From: Bhargavaea ullalensis
GTDB lineage: Bacteria > Bacillota > Bacilli > Bacillales_A > Planococcaceae
Assembly: GCF_040545425.1 (NCBI RefSeq)
Contig: NZ_JBEPLW010000003.1
Length of the DNA stretch: 64,000 bases
Direction: 5' to 3' (one strand)
Shown here one piece after another: positions 16,965-25,630 of this stretch. The first letter of the stretch is position 1; the number at the start of each line of letters is the position of its first letter. Both the position numbers and the translations under genes were made by a program. The notes beneath the pieces were generated by a model that was not told the origin of the DNA, searched no databases, and was given only the letters and a program-made list of their open reading frames with translations.

Positions 16965-17675
16965 TCAAAGACCGTCAAAAAATTCATAGGCCCCATCGCC
17001 GATGGGCTCATAGCGGATCACCCCGTCAAAATACCGGGCATGGAGTTCGGCATCGGCGGCAGGGTCCTTGCCGTTTCGGACAATCGCGATGCCGCTGATG
17101 GACTGGAACACGGCCCCGCGGCTGAAATAAATGACATCCCCGTCGGCGAGGATGACCCGGTAAATACCGGCCCGCTTGTGCAGTTCCTTCATTTTCCGGA
17201 GGGTGGCGGGCGCAAATGCCCTTTCCAGCCGTTCGAGATCATAGGTCCCGTTTGAGGAAATGTCGAATTCATCACCGACCGAGATTCTGCCGGTATCCAG
17301 TCCATCGAATGCCGCGGCGGCGACCACATTGAAATTCGACTCCTGGCTCACAAACTTTCCGGCCTCGGTGGCGCCGGGAAGGAGAATGGCCAGCAGCACG
17401 ATCGTCAGGGACAGCGCTCCAACGGGGAAGGCAGCTTTCTTTCGGAACAACTGAATGATCATCGCAACTGCCCCCGTCAGCAGAAGTACAGCGGCCGGCA
17501 GGTGAAGCAGCCAGGACACAATCGAATCACCGACCCCGAATTTCGCCCACACCAAGACCGCCGCGCCGCTCAACAAAACGGCGACCGGAACCCCGGCCGG
17601 CCTGTCCGAACGGGCCACCTGCCAAAAAAGCGCCACGGTGAATAAAACCAGAACCAAACATATCCAACTGCCCAT
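16965..17675 (-). CDS. Hypothetical membrane protein, three N-terminal spans
   Basis: 236 residues, not recognised. Three hydrophobic segments (about 4-20, 30-48 and 55-75, with a fourth at about 87-102) are followed by a soluble C-terminal domain of about 120 residues with ISVGDEFDISSNGTYDLERL and a closing YEPIGDGAYEFFDG. GGGAGGTGGATGA precedes the ATG. The C-terminal part contains DGDVIYFSRGAVFQSISG, which resembles a small beta-rich accessory domain. It lies upstream of, and is codirectional with, the DUF2207 gene, so the two may work together at the membrane. Confidence 0.65.
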   Translation of the reverse strand: MGSWICLVLVLFTVALFWQVARSDRPAGVPVAVLLSGAAVLVWAKFGVGDSIVSWLLHLPAAVLLLTGAVAMIIQLFRKKAAFPVGALSLTIVLLAILLPGATEAGKFVSQESNFNVVAAAAFDGLDTGRISVGDEFDISSNGTYDLERLERAFAPATLRKMKELHKRAGIYRVILADGDVIYFSRGAVFQSISGIAIVRNGKDPAADAELHARYFDGVIRYEPIGDGAYEFFDGL

Positions 17676-17733
17676 TCATCCACCTCCCGTATCGGTGAAT
17701 GGAACGGAAGCCGGGCACTGCATGTTCCAGCCA

Positions 17734-17768
17734 CAAAAAACGGAGAAGCGCCTGTCACGCCTCTCCGT
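17734..17768 (-). terminator. Terminator overlapping the 3' end of the 53-aa gene
   Basis: GGAGAGGCG pairs with CGCTTCTCC around the TGA stop, followed by TTTTTTG on the minus strand. The stop codon sits in the loop. Confidence 0.85.
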
Positions 17769-17916
17769 TCTCCTCATTCTTCTGTTCATTTTTCTGACCA
17801 TGCGCCGCTCCGGCCGTCAGGTCAATCAAACCCGATTGGACCGTCTCCGCACCGGCCGCCGGCTTGCAGACTCCGGTCTCCAGGTCGCAGATCATTTCCG
17901 GCTTTTTGTCGTCCAT
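17755..17916 (-). CDS. Small 53-aa protein with CDLETGVC motif
   Basis: A short gene opening MDDKKPEMICDLETGVCKPA. Support: a GGGAGG ribosome site 6 bases before the ATG, an open frame of 53 codons, and a strong terminator that starts at its stop codon. Two cysteines are spaced by six residues (CDLETGVC); the rest is hydrophilic and ends in a Gln/Asn/Glu-rich tail (HGQKNEQKNEENGEA). No membrane span. I do not recognise the family. The Cys pair could bind metal or form a disulfide. It is the only gene in its transcript. Confidence 0.65.
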   Translation of the reverse strand: MDDKKPEMICDLETGVCKPAAGAETVQSGLIDLTAGAAHGQKNEQKNEENGEA

Positions 17917-18095
17917 GCCAATCCTCCCTTTAGTGAAACCGTGGTGACTTCATTATACAAGGTGGCCGGCTGGGATGCATGGAAGCGGTTTTGATTTCAT
18001 CCCGCTAAATCATCAGCCCACTGATCATTTCCCGCAAACGGCTGAAGCCTGTCAGAATTCAATGTACAATGGAAGAAAGGGAGGGGGATGGCAAA

Positions 18096-19787
18096 TTGAA
18101 AGCGGATACAACAAAGTCGCCGGCGGCCGAAAAGGTCATGGCCCATACGGGCACGGAACTGCATACGAAGGGGTGGCTGCAGGAGGCGGCGCTCCGGATG
18201 CTCATGAACAACCTGCATCCTGACGTGGCGGAGCATCCCGACCGTCTCGTCGTCTACGGTGGGATCGGCAAGGCGGCGCGCAACTGGGAGGCATTCGATG
18301 CCATCGTCGAATCGCTGAAAAAGCTGGAGAACGATGAAACGCTGCTCATCCAGTCCGGGAAGCCGGTGGCGGTGTTCAAGACACACGGGGATGCGCCGCG
18401 CGTGCTCATTGCGAATTCGAATATCGTGCCGGCGTATGCCAACTGGGACACGTTCCATGAGCTCGATAAGCGGGGGCTCATGATGTACGGGCAGATGACG
18501 GCGGGCAGCTGGATCTACATCGGATCGCAGGGCATCGTGCAGGGGACGTATGAAACGTTCGCGGAACTCGCGAAGCAGCATTTCGGCGGTTCGCTCAAAG
18601 GCACGATCACGCTGACGGCGGGCCTCGGCGGCATGGGGGGCGCCCAGCCGCTCGCGGTCACGATGGCCGGAGGCGTCTGCATCGGCATCGAAGTGGACGA
18701 AAGCCGGATTGACCGGCGGATTGACACGCGTTACCTCGACTTGAAGACGGACTCGGTGGACGAGGCCGTTCAATGGGCGGAAGAAGCGAAGCGGGACGGC
18801 AGGCCGCTGTCGGTCGGGCTGATCGGCAATGCGGCTGAAATCCTGCCGGAGCTGCTCGAGCGCGGGTTCATACCTGACGTCTTGACCGACCAGACGTCGG
18901 CGCATGACCCGCTGAACGGTTACGTCCCTGCCGGTATGGGCCTCGGGGAAGCGGTGCTCCTGCGGGAAGAAGAACCGGAAGAAGTGATCCGCCGCGCCAG
19001 GGAATCGATGGCGGACCATGTGAGGGCGATGATCGCCATGATGGACAAGGGCGCCGTGACATTCGACTACGGGAACAACATCCGCCAGGTGGCAAAAGAT
19101 GAGGGCGTCGTGCGAGCGTTCGACTTCCCGGGATTTGTCCCCGCCTATATCCGGCCGCAGTTCTGCGAAGGGAAAGGGCCATTCCGCTGGGTTGCGCTTT
19201 CGGGAGATCCGGAGGACATCCGGAAAACGGATGAAGTGATCCTGAGCGAATTCAGCGACAACGAACATTTGTGCAACTGGATCCGGATGGCGCAGGACAA
19301 GATTGCGTTTCAGGGGCTGCCGTCCAGGATTTGCTGGCTCGGATACGGGGAGCGGGCGCGGTTCGGCAAGATCATCAACGACATGGTGGCATCCGGTGAA
19401 CTGAAAGCGCCGGTCGTCATCGGACGCGACCATCTGGACTCCGGTTCGGTCGCTTCCCCGAACCGCGAGACGGAATCAATGAAAGACGGTTCGGATGTCG
19501 TGTCCGACTGGCCGATCCTCAATGCGCTCGTCAATGCGGTCGGCGGTGCGACCTGGGTGTCGGTCCATCACGGGGGCGGCGTCGGGATGGGCTATTCCCA
19601 GCATGCCGGCATGGTCATCGTGGCGGACGGAACGAAAGAGGCAGAGGCCCGCCTGGAACGCGTGCTCACATCCGACCCGGGCATGGGCATCGCCCGCCAC
19701 GCCGACGCTGGATACGAACTCGCCATCCGGACGGCAAACGAAAAAGGCGTCCGGATCCCGATGCTGAAAGGGGAAGAAAAGTCATGA
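18096..19787 (+). CDS. hutU: Urocanate hydratase
   Basis: 563-residue cytosolic enzyme that hydrates urocanate to 4-imidazolone-5-propanoate, step two of histidine degradation. The NAD+-binding GLGGMGGAQP at residues 176-185 and the region GMGYSQHAGMVIVADGT near the C-terminus are diagnostic. TTG 18096 is preferred because AGGGAGGGGG lies at the right distance; the in-frame ATG at 18069 sits inside a putative -10 box (TACAAT at 18065-18070). A weak cre-like sequence, TGGAAGCGGTTTTG at 17979-17992, lies upstream. The last bases overlap hutI (ATGA). hutH and hutG are not in the window. Confidence 0.95.
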   Translation: MKADTTKSPAAEKVMAHTGTELHTKGWLQEAALRMLMNNLHPDVAEHPDRLVVYGGIGKAARNWEAFDAIVESLKKLENDETLLIQSGKPVAVFKTHGDAPRVLIANSNIVPAYANWDTFHELDKRGLMMYGQMTAGSWIYIGSQGIVQGTYETFAELAKQHFGGSLKGTITLTAGLGGMGGAQPLAVTMAGGVCIGIEVDESRIDRRIDTRYLDLKTDSVDEAVQWAEEAKRDGRPLSVGLIGNAAEILPELLERGFIPDVLTDQTSAHDPLNGYVPAGMGLGEAVLLREEEPEEVIRRARESMADHVRAMIAMMDKGAVTFDYGNNIRQVAKDEGVVRAFDFPGFVPAYIRPQFCEGKGPFRWVALSGDPEDIRKTDEVILSEFSDNEHLCNWIRMAQDKIAFQGLPSRICWLGYGERARFGKIINDMVASGELKAPVVIGRDHLDSGSVASPNRETESMKDGSDVVSDWPILNALVNAVGGATWVSVHHGGGVGMGYSQHAGMVIVADGTKEAEARLERVLTSDPGMGIARHADAGYELAIRTANEKGVRIPMLKGEEKS

Positions 19788-21079
19788 ACAAACGGCCGGT
19801 CTGGATCAAGCACGCCGCCCAGCTCGCGACCATCGCGGGCGGGACGGCGCCGAGGATCAAGGAAGGCATGTCCGATCTTGGCATCATTGAAGATGGAAGC
19901 GTCTGGATCGAAGACGGAGAAATCCGGGCAGTCGGGACAACCGCTGAACTGGAGGAGCGGTACGGCAGCCGGGCGGGAGACGCAGAGATCGTGGATGCGT
20001 CCGGCCGGCTTGTGACGCCGGGGCTCATCGATCCGCACACGCACGTCGTTTACGGCGGCAGCCGGGAAAAGGAGTTTGAAATGCGCCTGGAGGGCGCGAC
20101 TTACATGGAAATCATGAATGCGGGCGGCGGGATTCATGCCACGGCCCGCATGACGCGCGAAGCGACCGAAGAGGAACTGTTCGAACAGTCGTGGAAGCGG
20201 TTGGATTCCTTCCTTTCGCACGGCGTGACGACTGTGGAAGGCAAAAGCGGCTACGGGATGGACCTTGAAACCGAGCTCAAGCAGCTCCGCGTCATGAGGG
20301 AACTGAACGAGCGGCACCCGGTCGACCTCGTCCCGACATTCATGGGCGCGCATGCCGTGCCGCTGGACTGGAAGGGGCGAGAAGACGAATTCGTTGACCT
20401 GCTTATCCGGGAAATGCTGCCGAAAGTGGCGGAGGAAAAGTTGGCGCAGTTCAATGACGTCTTCTGCGAGGTCGGCGTCTATACGCCCGATCAGACAAGG
20501 AAGATTCTTGAAGCGGGCAAGGCTCACGGCCTCATTCCCAAAATCCATGCAGATGAAATCGAGCCGTATGGCGGTGCGGAACTTGCGGTCGAAGTCGGGG
20601 CAATTTCCGCGGAACACCTGCTGAAGGCATCGGATGAAGGAATTCGCAAAATGGCGGAGGCGGGAACGATCGCCTGCCTGCTTCCCGCGACTGCGCTGTT
20701 CCTCCGCGAAGAAGCGGCGAGGGGCCGGGACATGGTCGACGCGGGCGTGCCGGTCGCGATTTCGACCGACTGCAATCCGGGTTCGTCGCCGACGACTTCG
20801 ATGACGCTTGTTATGAACCTCGCCTGCATTTCGATGCGGATGACGCCGGCAGAGGCGCTCGTCGCCGCTACACTGAACGCCGCCTGTGCGATCGGCATGG
20901 AAAGGCGGGTCGGCTCAATCGAGGAGGGCAAACAGGCCGACCTTGTCATGTGGGATGTCCGGAACTACCAGGAACTGCAATACCTGTTCGGCGCCAATCA
21001 TGTGGATAAGGTATGGAAGAAAGGCGAAACCGTCGTCAGCAAAGAAGGGGAAATCCGGACCCAATTCGTGCGGGCGTGA
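19784..21079 (+). CDS. hutI: Imidazolonepropionase
   Basis: 431-residue metal-dependent amidohydrolase that opens imidazolone propanoate to N-formimino-L-glutamate, step three of histidine degradation. The amidohydrolase metal motif appears as DPHTHVVYGGSR (His 85 and His 87), with further metal ligands in GAHAVPLDW, KIHADEIEPYGG and STDCNPGSSPT. Length matches B. subtilis HutI (421). Its start overlaps the hutU stop by 4 bases, so the two are co-translated. A hairpin terminator follows. Confidence 0.95.
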   Translation: MNKRPVWIKHAAQLATIAGGTAPRIKEGMSDLGIIEDGSVWIEDGEIRAVGTTAELEERYGSRAGDAEIVDASGRLVTPGLIDPHTHVVYGGSREKEFEMRLEGATYMEIMNAGGGIHATARMTREATEEELFEQSWKRLDSFLSHGVTTVEGKSGYGMDLETELKQLRVMRELNERHPVDLVPTFMGAHAVPLDWKGREDEFVDLLIREMLPKVAEEKLAQFNDVFCEVGVYTPDQTRKILEAGKAHGLIPKIHADEIEPYGGAELAVEVGAISAEHLLKASDEGIRKMAEAGTIACLLPATALFLREEAARGRDMVDAGVPVAISTDCNPGSSPTTSMTLVMNLACISMRMTPAEALVAATLNAACAIGMERRVGSIEEGKQADLVMWDVRNYQELQYLFGANHVDKVWKKGETVVSKEGEIRTQFVRA

Positions 21080-21083
21080 AGAA

Positions 21084-21113
21084 GCGGGCCGGCTGTTATG
21101 CCGGTCCGCTTTA
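21084..21113 (+). terminator. Terminator after hutUI
   Basis: GCGGGCCGGC/GCCGGTCCGC stem with TGTTAT loop and a TTTAAT tail. Confidence 0.8.
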
Positions 21114-21118
21114 ATCAA

Positions 21119-21150
21119 GAAAAATAAAAAAGAGCGCCAGGGAGGCGCTT
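21119..21150 (-). terminator. Terminator after sda
   Basis: AGCGCC/GGCGCT stem followed on the minus strand by TCTTTTTTATTTTT. Confidence 0.85.
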
Positions 21151-21154
21151 CCGG

Positions 21155-21289
21155 TTAAAATGCTGCCTCTCCGGTGAGGGAGCGCCGCATCATCTCTTTT
21201 TCCAGCAGGTTGATAAAGCATTGATTCATTCCATGAGCGATAGCGGTGATATAAGTTTCAAACAGTTGATCGTCCGTCAGCATGTTCAC
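21155..21289 (-). CDS. sda: Sda, sporulation histidine kinase inhibitor
   Basis: A 44-residue protein, sequence opening VNMLTDDQLFETYITAIAHG and ending MMRRSLTGEAAF. The LTDDQLFETY opening, a second helix CFINLLEKEMMRRSL and the helical-hairpin size match Sda, which binds the dimerisation domain of KinA-type kinases and blocks sporulation when replication is disturbed. GTG 21289 is preferred, since GGAGG lies 8 bases before it; ATG 21283 would be 14 bases away. Upstream (21371-21540) lies a cluster of DnaA boxes, as at the B. subtilis sda promoter, and a terminator follows directly. The combination of protein match and DnaA boxes makes the identification firm. Confidence 0.92.
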   Translation of the reverse strand: MNMLTDDQLFETYITAIAHGMNQCFINLLEKEMMRRSLTGEAAF

Positions 21290-21370
21290 AGCTCTCACCT
21301 CCGCGAAAGGATTCTTGCCTTCTTGCAAGTTCTACTTTATCAGACAATGTGGAAGGGAACAATCGTTCCG

Positions 21371-21540
21371 TTATCCACAAAAATCAGTGGATAACCTGTG
21401 GATGGTTTGTGTAAACCGCTCCGATGCTATTGATTAACGGTGTGGACAGTGTGGGTGAAGTTATCCACAGAGTCTGGATAAGTCGAATTTTGTCGAAAGA
21501 TTTTCCTGACCGGCAAGTGGTCCCGGCCCGTTTGTCCACA
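21371..21540. promoter_or_regulatory. DnaA-box cluster upstream of sda
   Basis: Seven box-like 9-mers within 170 bases. Two are perfect TTATCCACA (21371-21379, 21461-21469). One-mismatch copies: AGTGGATAA (21386-21394), TCTGGATAA (21473-21481), TTGTCCACA (21532-21540). Two-mismatch copies: TGTGGATGG (21397-21405), TGTGGACAG (21441-21449). In B. subtilis, DnaA activates sda and such clusters also titrate DnaA. The region also separates sda from the divergent M20 gene. Confidence 0.85.
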
Positions 21541-21624
21541 TAAAATGAGGGTTGCACGCCGTGGAAGCAACGCCGAGTGTTAAAATGAACAGGGAACCAA
21601 CTCAAGAAAACGGGAGGGAATGGG

Positions 21625-22758
21625 ATGAACGAATTTCTGCAGGCAAGAGAGGAAGAGATGCTCGGGCTGCTGGAGCAGCTTGTCAACATCGACTCCGGAT
21701 CCCGCAACAAACAGGGGATCGACCAGATTGGGGAGATTCTGAAGGAAGAGTACATAGCACTCGGTTTTGATGTGCAGACGATCGAAGAGGAGATCCAGGG
21801 GAATCACCTCGTCATCCGTCATCCGGATGCAAAAGAGCCGGAAATCCTGATTGTTGCCCATATGGACACCGTGTTCCGCGATGGTACGGCGGCGGTACGT
21901 CCTTTTTCTATCGTCGACGGCGTTGCGCACGGCCCCGGCGTGGTGGACATGAAGGCGAGCCTCGTCTCTCTGTTATTCGCGGTGAAGGCCCTTTCGGATT
22001 CCGGCCGGCCGGGAATCGAGAATATTGAAATCCTGCTGACGAGCGACGAGGAAATCGGCTCGATCACCGCACGTCCGCTCATCGAAGCGCACACCGAAGG
22101 GAAAAAAGCCGCACTGATCATGGAGCCGGCCCGAAAAGACGGCTCTCTCGTCAGCGGACGCAAGGGCGGAGGCGACTACGCCATCCGGGTGCACGGCGTC
22201 GCGGCACATTCCGGCATCGAACCGGAAAAGGGGAGAAGCGCGGTCGAAGAGCTTGCCCATAAAATCATCAAGCTCCACGCGCTGACAGATCCTGAAGAAG
22301 GCATCACGGTCAACGTCGGCATCATTGAAGGCGGGGACGCCACGAATGTCGTCACGCCGGAAGCGGTCGCCTGGGTGGACATCCGGACGACCAAACTTTC
22401 ACAGGCAGATCTGCTTGACCGCAAAATCCGGGAAATCTGTGCCGTGCCGGACGTGGAAGGCACGACGATCACCGTCGAAGGCTCTATCGACCGCCCGCCG
22501 ATGGAACGCACCGAGGGAACGGCACGGCTCGTTGAACTCATCAAAGGCATCGGCAAGGACATCGGCATCGATGTGACCGACACAAAAACGGGCGGAGGCG
22601 GAGATGCTTCCTATACATCCGCGGCCGGTGTCCCGACCATCGACGGACTCGGCCCGGTCGGCGGCAACGCCCACCGCGATGACGAATATATGGAAGTCGC
22701 CACATTCGTCCCGCGCTGCCGTCTGCTTGCCGAAACGATCGCCAAGCTGTCGGAGTGA
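21625..22758 (+). CDS. M20-family metallopeptidase, CPG2-like
   Basis: 377-residue dinuclear zinc hydrolase of the carboxypeptidase G2/ArgE branch of M20. Metal and catalytic residues are visible: VAHMDTVF (about residue 75), GPGVVDMKAS (about 110), TSDEEIGS (about 145), ALIMEPAR (about 165) and the closing NAHRDDEY (about 350); the dimerisation domain with VAAHSGIEPEKGRSA lies between. It should release an amino acid, often glutamate, from an N-acyl or peptide substrate. GGGAGGGAATGGG precedes the ATG. It is monocistronic and convergent with proline dehydrogenase. Confidence 0.88.
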   Translation: MNEFLQAREEEMLGLLEQLVNIDSGSRNKQGIDQIGEILKEEYIALGFDVQTIEEEIQGNHLVIRHPDAKEPEILIVAHMDTVFRDGTAAVRPFSIVDGVAHGPGVVDMKASLVSLLFAVKALSDSGRPGIENIEILLTSDEEIGSITARPLIEAHTEGKKAALIMEPARKDGSLVSGRKGGGDYAIRVHGVAAHSGIEPEKGRSAVEELAHKIIKLHALTDPEEGITVNVGIIEGGDATNVVTPEAVAWVDIRTTKLSQADLLDRKIREICAVPDVEGTTITVEGSIDRPPMERTEGTARLVELIKGIGKDIGIDVTDTKTGGGGDASYTSAAGVPTIDGLGPVGGNAHRDDEYMEVATFVPRCRLLAETIAKLSE

Positions 22759-22785
22759 GGCGGAGGGAGGCTGTGTTTCGCCTTT

Positions 22786-22869
22786 CTTAACATTCGCGGG
22801 TGTATGCTTAACATTCAGCGCGTATTTCTTAACATTCAGGCCGCTTTGCTTAACATTCGCTCAAAACCA
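22786..22869. repeat. 21-bp-period tandem array (core CTTAACATTC)
   Basis: Four units starting at 22786, 22807, 22828 and 22849, each CTTAACATTC plus 11 variable bases. It lies between the convergent M20 and proline dehydrogenase genes, next to their shared terminator. Confidence 0.9.
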
Positions 22870-22870
22870 C

Positions 22871-22912
22871 AAAAAAACCGTCGCACCGGAAACACCGGGC
22901 GGCGGTTTTTGA
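22871..22912. terminator. Bidirectional terminator between M20 gene and proline dehydrogenase
   Basis: AAAAACCGTCG and CGGCGGTTTTT arms with an internal CCGG..CCGG stem; A- and T-tracts on both sides. Confidence 0.85.
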
Positions 22913-22918
22913 ACAGAA

Positions 22919-23887
22919 TTATTTACGTTTCGTCAGGCGGCCGAGCAGGAATGCACAGGCGGCAAGTCCGATGACGGCATTCGTCTTCGGCGTGAACACT
23001 TGCTTCGCGACCAGGTTCAGGTTCTGCGGGCGCTCGGCGAGACGGCGCATGAAGTAGCCGAACCAGTCATTGCCGAACGGCACGTAAGTCGTGAAGTTGT
23101 AGCCTTCGGATGCGAGCTTGAGCTGCAGGTCTTTGCGGAAGCCGTACAGCATCTGGAATTCGAACTTGTCGCGCGGAACGTCGTGCTCCACGACGAACTT
23201 CTTCACATGGTCGATGATTTTGTCGTCATGCGTTGCGATCGATGTAAACTTCCCGTTGAGAAGGTGGTATTCGATCAGCTCGATGTAGTTGCGGTCGATG
23301 TCCGCTTTGTCGGTGTACGCATACTCGGCAGGTTCCTTGTAGGCGCCTTTGACGAGGCGGAGACGGAAGTCTTTGTATTTGCGGACGTCTTCTTCGGCGC
23401 GGTAGAAGTACGCCTGGATGACAGTGCCGACATTATCATAGTTTTTGTGCAGCTCATCCAGCAGGTCGAATGAAGGCTGGAGGCGTGCATGGTCTTCCAT
23501 GTCGATGTTGATGAAGATGTCATGCTCTGCGGCAGCGGCAACAATTTCCTCCAGGTTTTCAAAGCAGAATTCCCGGTCGATGTCGAGGCCGAGCTGGGAT
23601 GGCTTCAGCGAAATGTGTGCGTCGACGCCGTTTTCGTGGATGGCGCGGATCACGTCAAGAATCTGTTCCTTCGCCATGACGGCTTCATCGCGTTCATAAA
23701 CGAATTCGCCGAGATTATCGACGGTTGCAGAGATACCGTGTGCGTTGAGTTCACGAATCGTCTGGATCGTCTCAGGAAGGTTCGTCCCGGCGACGACGGT
23801 TTGCGCGCCGAGCTTTAGGCCATATTTCTTTGCGGCCGTGTTCAGCAACTGATTCTGGGAAAGACCGATGAAAAGTTCTTTGAGCAT
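22919..23887 (-). CDS. Proline dehydrogenase
   Basis: 322-residue flavoenzyme (monofunctional, Bacillus FadM/PutB type) that oxidises proline to pyrroline-5-carboxylate. The barrel shows GVDAHISLKPSQLGLDID (about residue 90), NIDMEDHA, RLRLVKGAYKEP (about 180), IATHDDKII and the C-terminal FQMLYGFRKDLQ and YVPFGNDWFGYFMRRLAERP, all conserved. A hydrophobic segment near the C-terminus (AVIGLAACAFLLGRL) could tether it to the membrane. GGAGATCTTGAA precedes the ATG. The P5C dehydrogenase partner is not in the window. Confidence 0.93.
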   Translation of the reverse strand: MLKELFIGLSQNQLLNTAAKKYGLKLGAQTVVAGTNLPETIQTIRELNAHGISATVDNLGEFVYERDEAVMAKEQILDVIRAIHENGVDAHISLKPSQLGLDIDREFCFENLEEIVAAAAEHDIFINIDMEDHARLQPSFDLLDELHKNYDNVGTVIQAYFYRAEEDVRKYKDFRLRLVKGAYKEPAEYAYTDKADIDRNYIELIEYHLLNGKFTSIATHDDKIIDHVKKFVVEHDVPRDKFEFQMLYGFRKDLQLKLASEGYNFTTYVPFGNDWFGYFMRRLAERPQNLNLVAKQVFTPKTNAVIGLAACAFLLGRLTKRK

Positions 23888-24002
23888 TTCAAGATCTCCT
23901 TGCTGGTGGATTTGATTTTATGTGTAAAGTATATCACACCATTCAGGCATAGGAGAGTTTCTGAAATCGGCTGACTATTGGTGCTTTTTGGGGTCGTCGA
24001 AG

Positions 24003-24037
24003 AACGCCGGCCCCTTGATGACGGCCGGCGTTTTGGA
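24003..24037 (-). terminator. Terminator after glutamate dehydrogenase
   Basis: AACGCCGGCC/GGCCGGCGTT stem followed on the minus strand by CTTCG; the T-run is short. Confidence 0.65.
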
Positions 24038-24049
24038 GAAGTCATCCAT

Positions 24050-25432
24050 TCAATTCAACCCGTGGGACACCATTCCGTCCGCGACTTTCCGGAAGCCGGC
24101 GATGTTGGCGCCGGCCATCAGGTTGCCGGCAAAGCCGTACTGTTCGGCGGTTTCCACACAGTTTCGGTGGATTTCCTGCATCACAAGGTGTAGCTTCTCG
24201 TCAACTTCCTCTTCAGTCCAGGAATAGCGCATGCTGTTTTGGGACATCTCCATTGCGGAAACGGCGACGCCGCCGGCATTGGCGGCTTTGGCCGGACCGA
24301 ACAGGATGCCGTTTTCGATGAACCGGTCGATCGCTTCCTGGTCGCACGGCATGTTGGCGCCTTCCGCGACGGCAATCACGCCGTTCTCGATGAGCCGTGC
24401 GGCTGCCTCTTCGCTCAGTTCGTTCTGAGTTGCGCACGGAAGGGCCAGATCGCACGGAAGCGTCCAGATTCCTTCGCAACCTTCCATGTAAGTGGCTTCC
24501 GGATGGAAATCAAGATAGTCCTTGATCCGCCGGCGCTCGACCTCCTTCAGCTGCTTCACAGTGTCGAGGTTGATGCCTGATGGGTCGTGGATGAAACCGT
24601 TGGAATCGCTGCACGCGATGACGTCCGCCCCAAACTCGATCGCTTTTTCCATCGCGTAGATCGACACATTCCCGGATCCGGACACGATGGTCTGCTTGCC
24701 TTCAAGGCTGTGGCCGTTGTTCGCCAGCATTTCCGCCGTGAAATAGACGAGTCCGTAGCCGGTCGCCTCCTTGCGGCCGAGGCTGCCGCCGTTTGCCGGA
24801 TCCTTGCCGGTGAAGACACCCGCCTCATAGGCGTTTCGTAGCCGCTTATACTGTCCGAACATATAGCCGATTTCCCGCTTGCCGACACCGATGTCGCCGG
24901 CGGGGACGTCGGTATCCGGACCGATGTGCTTCCAGAGTTCATTGATGAAGCTCTGGCAGAAGCGCATGATTTCCCGGTCGGATTTTCCTTTCGGGTCAAA
25001 GTCGGCTCCGCCTTTTCCTCCGCCGATCGGCAGGCCGGTGAGGGCATTTTTAAAGATCTGTTCGAAGCCGAGGAATTTGATGATGCTGTCGTTGACTGAT
25101 GGATGGAAACGGATCCCGCCTTTGTAAGGCCCGAGCGTGCTGTTGTACTGCACCCGGTAGCCGCGGTTCACGTGCACTTTCCCGCTATCGTCTTCCCACG
25201 TCACCCGGAAGGAAATGACCCGTTCAGGCTCGACGATCCGTTCCAGAATGCCATCACGGATATATTCCGGATGCTGTGCGAAGACGGGGCGGAGGGAGTC
25301 GAAGATTTCACGGACGGCCTGAAGGAATTCTTTCTGTCCGGGATTCCGGCGCTTCACAAGCTCGTAAACGTGGTGGACATAGTCATTGGCCGTCCGGCGG
25401 GTGTCTTCCATGGCGTCTCGTGTGATTTGCAT
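24050..25432 (-). CDS. gdhA: NADP-type glutamate dehydrogenase
   Basis: 460-residue cytosolic enzyme interconverting glutamate and 2-oxoglutarate plus ammonia. The 450-residue NADP-class is indicated by GLPIGGGKGGADFDPKGKSD (about residues 115-134), the preceding GPYKGGIRFHPSVN, and VPAGDIGVGKREIGYMFGQY; the Rossmann domain holds VSGSGNVSIYAMEKAIE. The ATG at 25432 (MQITRDAMEDTRR) follows AAAGGAAGATGCACC; the longer frame adds only a leader. It probably links nitrogen assimilation with the proline and histidine degradation genes nearby. Confidence 0.93.
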   Translation of the reverse strand: MQITRDAMEDTRRTANDYVHHVYELVKRRNPGQKEFLQAVREIFDSLRPVFAQHPEYIRDGILERIVEPERVISFRVTWEDDSGKVHVNRGYRVQYNSTLGPYKGGIRFHPSVNDSIIKFLGFEQIFKNALTGLPIGGGKGGADFDPKGKSDREIMRFCQSFINELWKHIGPDTDVPAGDIGVGKREIGYMFGQYKRLRNAYEAGVFTGKDPANGGSLGRKEATGYGLVYFTAEMLANNGHSLEGKQTIVSGSGNVSIYAMEKAIEFGADVIACSDSNGFIHDPSGINLDTVKQLKEVERRRIKDYLDFHPEATYMEGCEGIWTLPCDLALPCATQNELSEEAAARLIENGVIAVAEGANMPCDQEAIDRFIENGILFGPAKAANAGGVAVSAMEMSQNSMRYSWTEEEVDEKLHLVMQEIHRNCVETAEQYGFAGNLMAGANIAGFRKVADGMVSHGLN

Positions 25433-25630
25433 GGTGCATCTTCCTTTCCCTTTAGGAAATAAAAAAGGAACCACCAGGGGATCCTTCCTGTTTCCATTGT
25501 GATCTCGTTATCGCAGAATACGAATCGGATTTCATAATTATACATCAATTCGCAAGGAGGCACAATATAGAATATTCGAATAGTTGAAAAGGAGATACAC
25601 ATACAGTCAATCTTTCGCCACAAAGGCCGC

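Noticed and set aside
21371..21540. Chromosomal replication origin
   Set aside because: DnaA boxes are dense, but there is no dnaA/dnaN nearby and no AT-rich unwinding stretch; the sda promoter explains the boxes.
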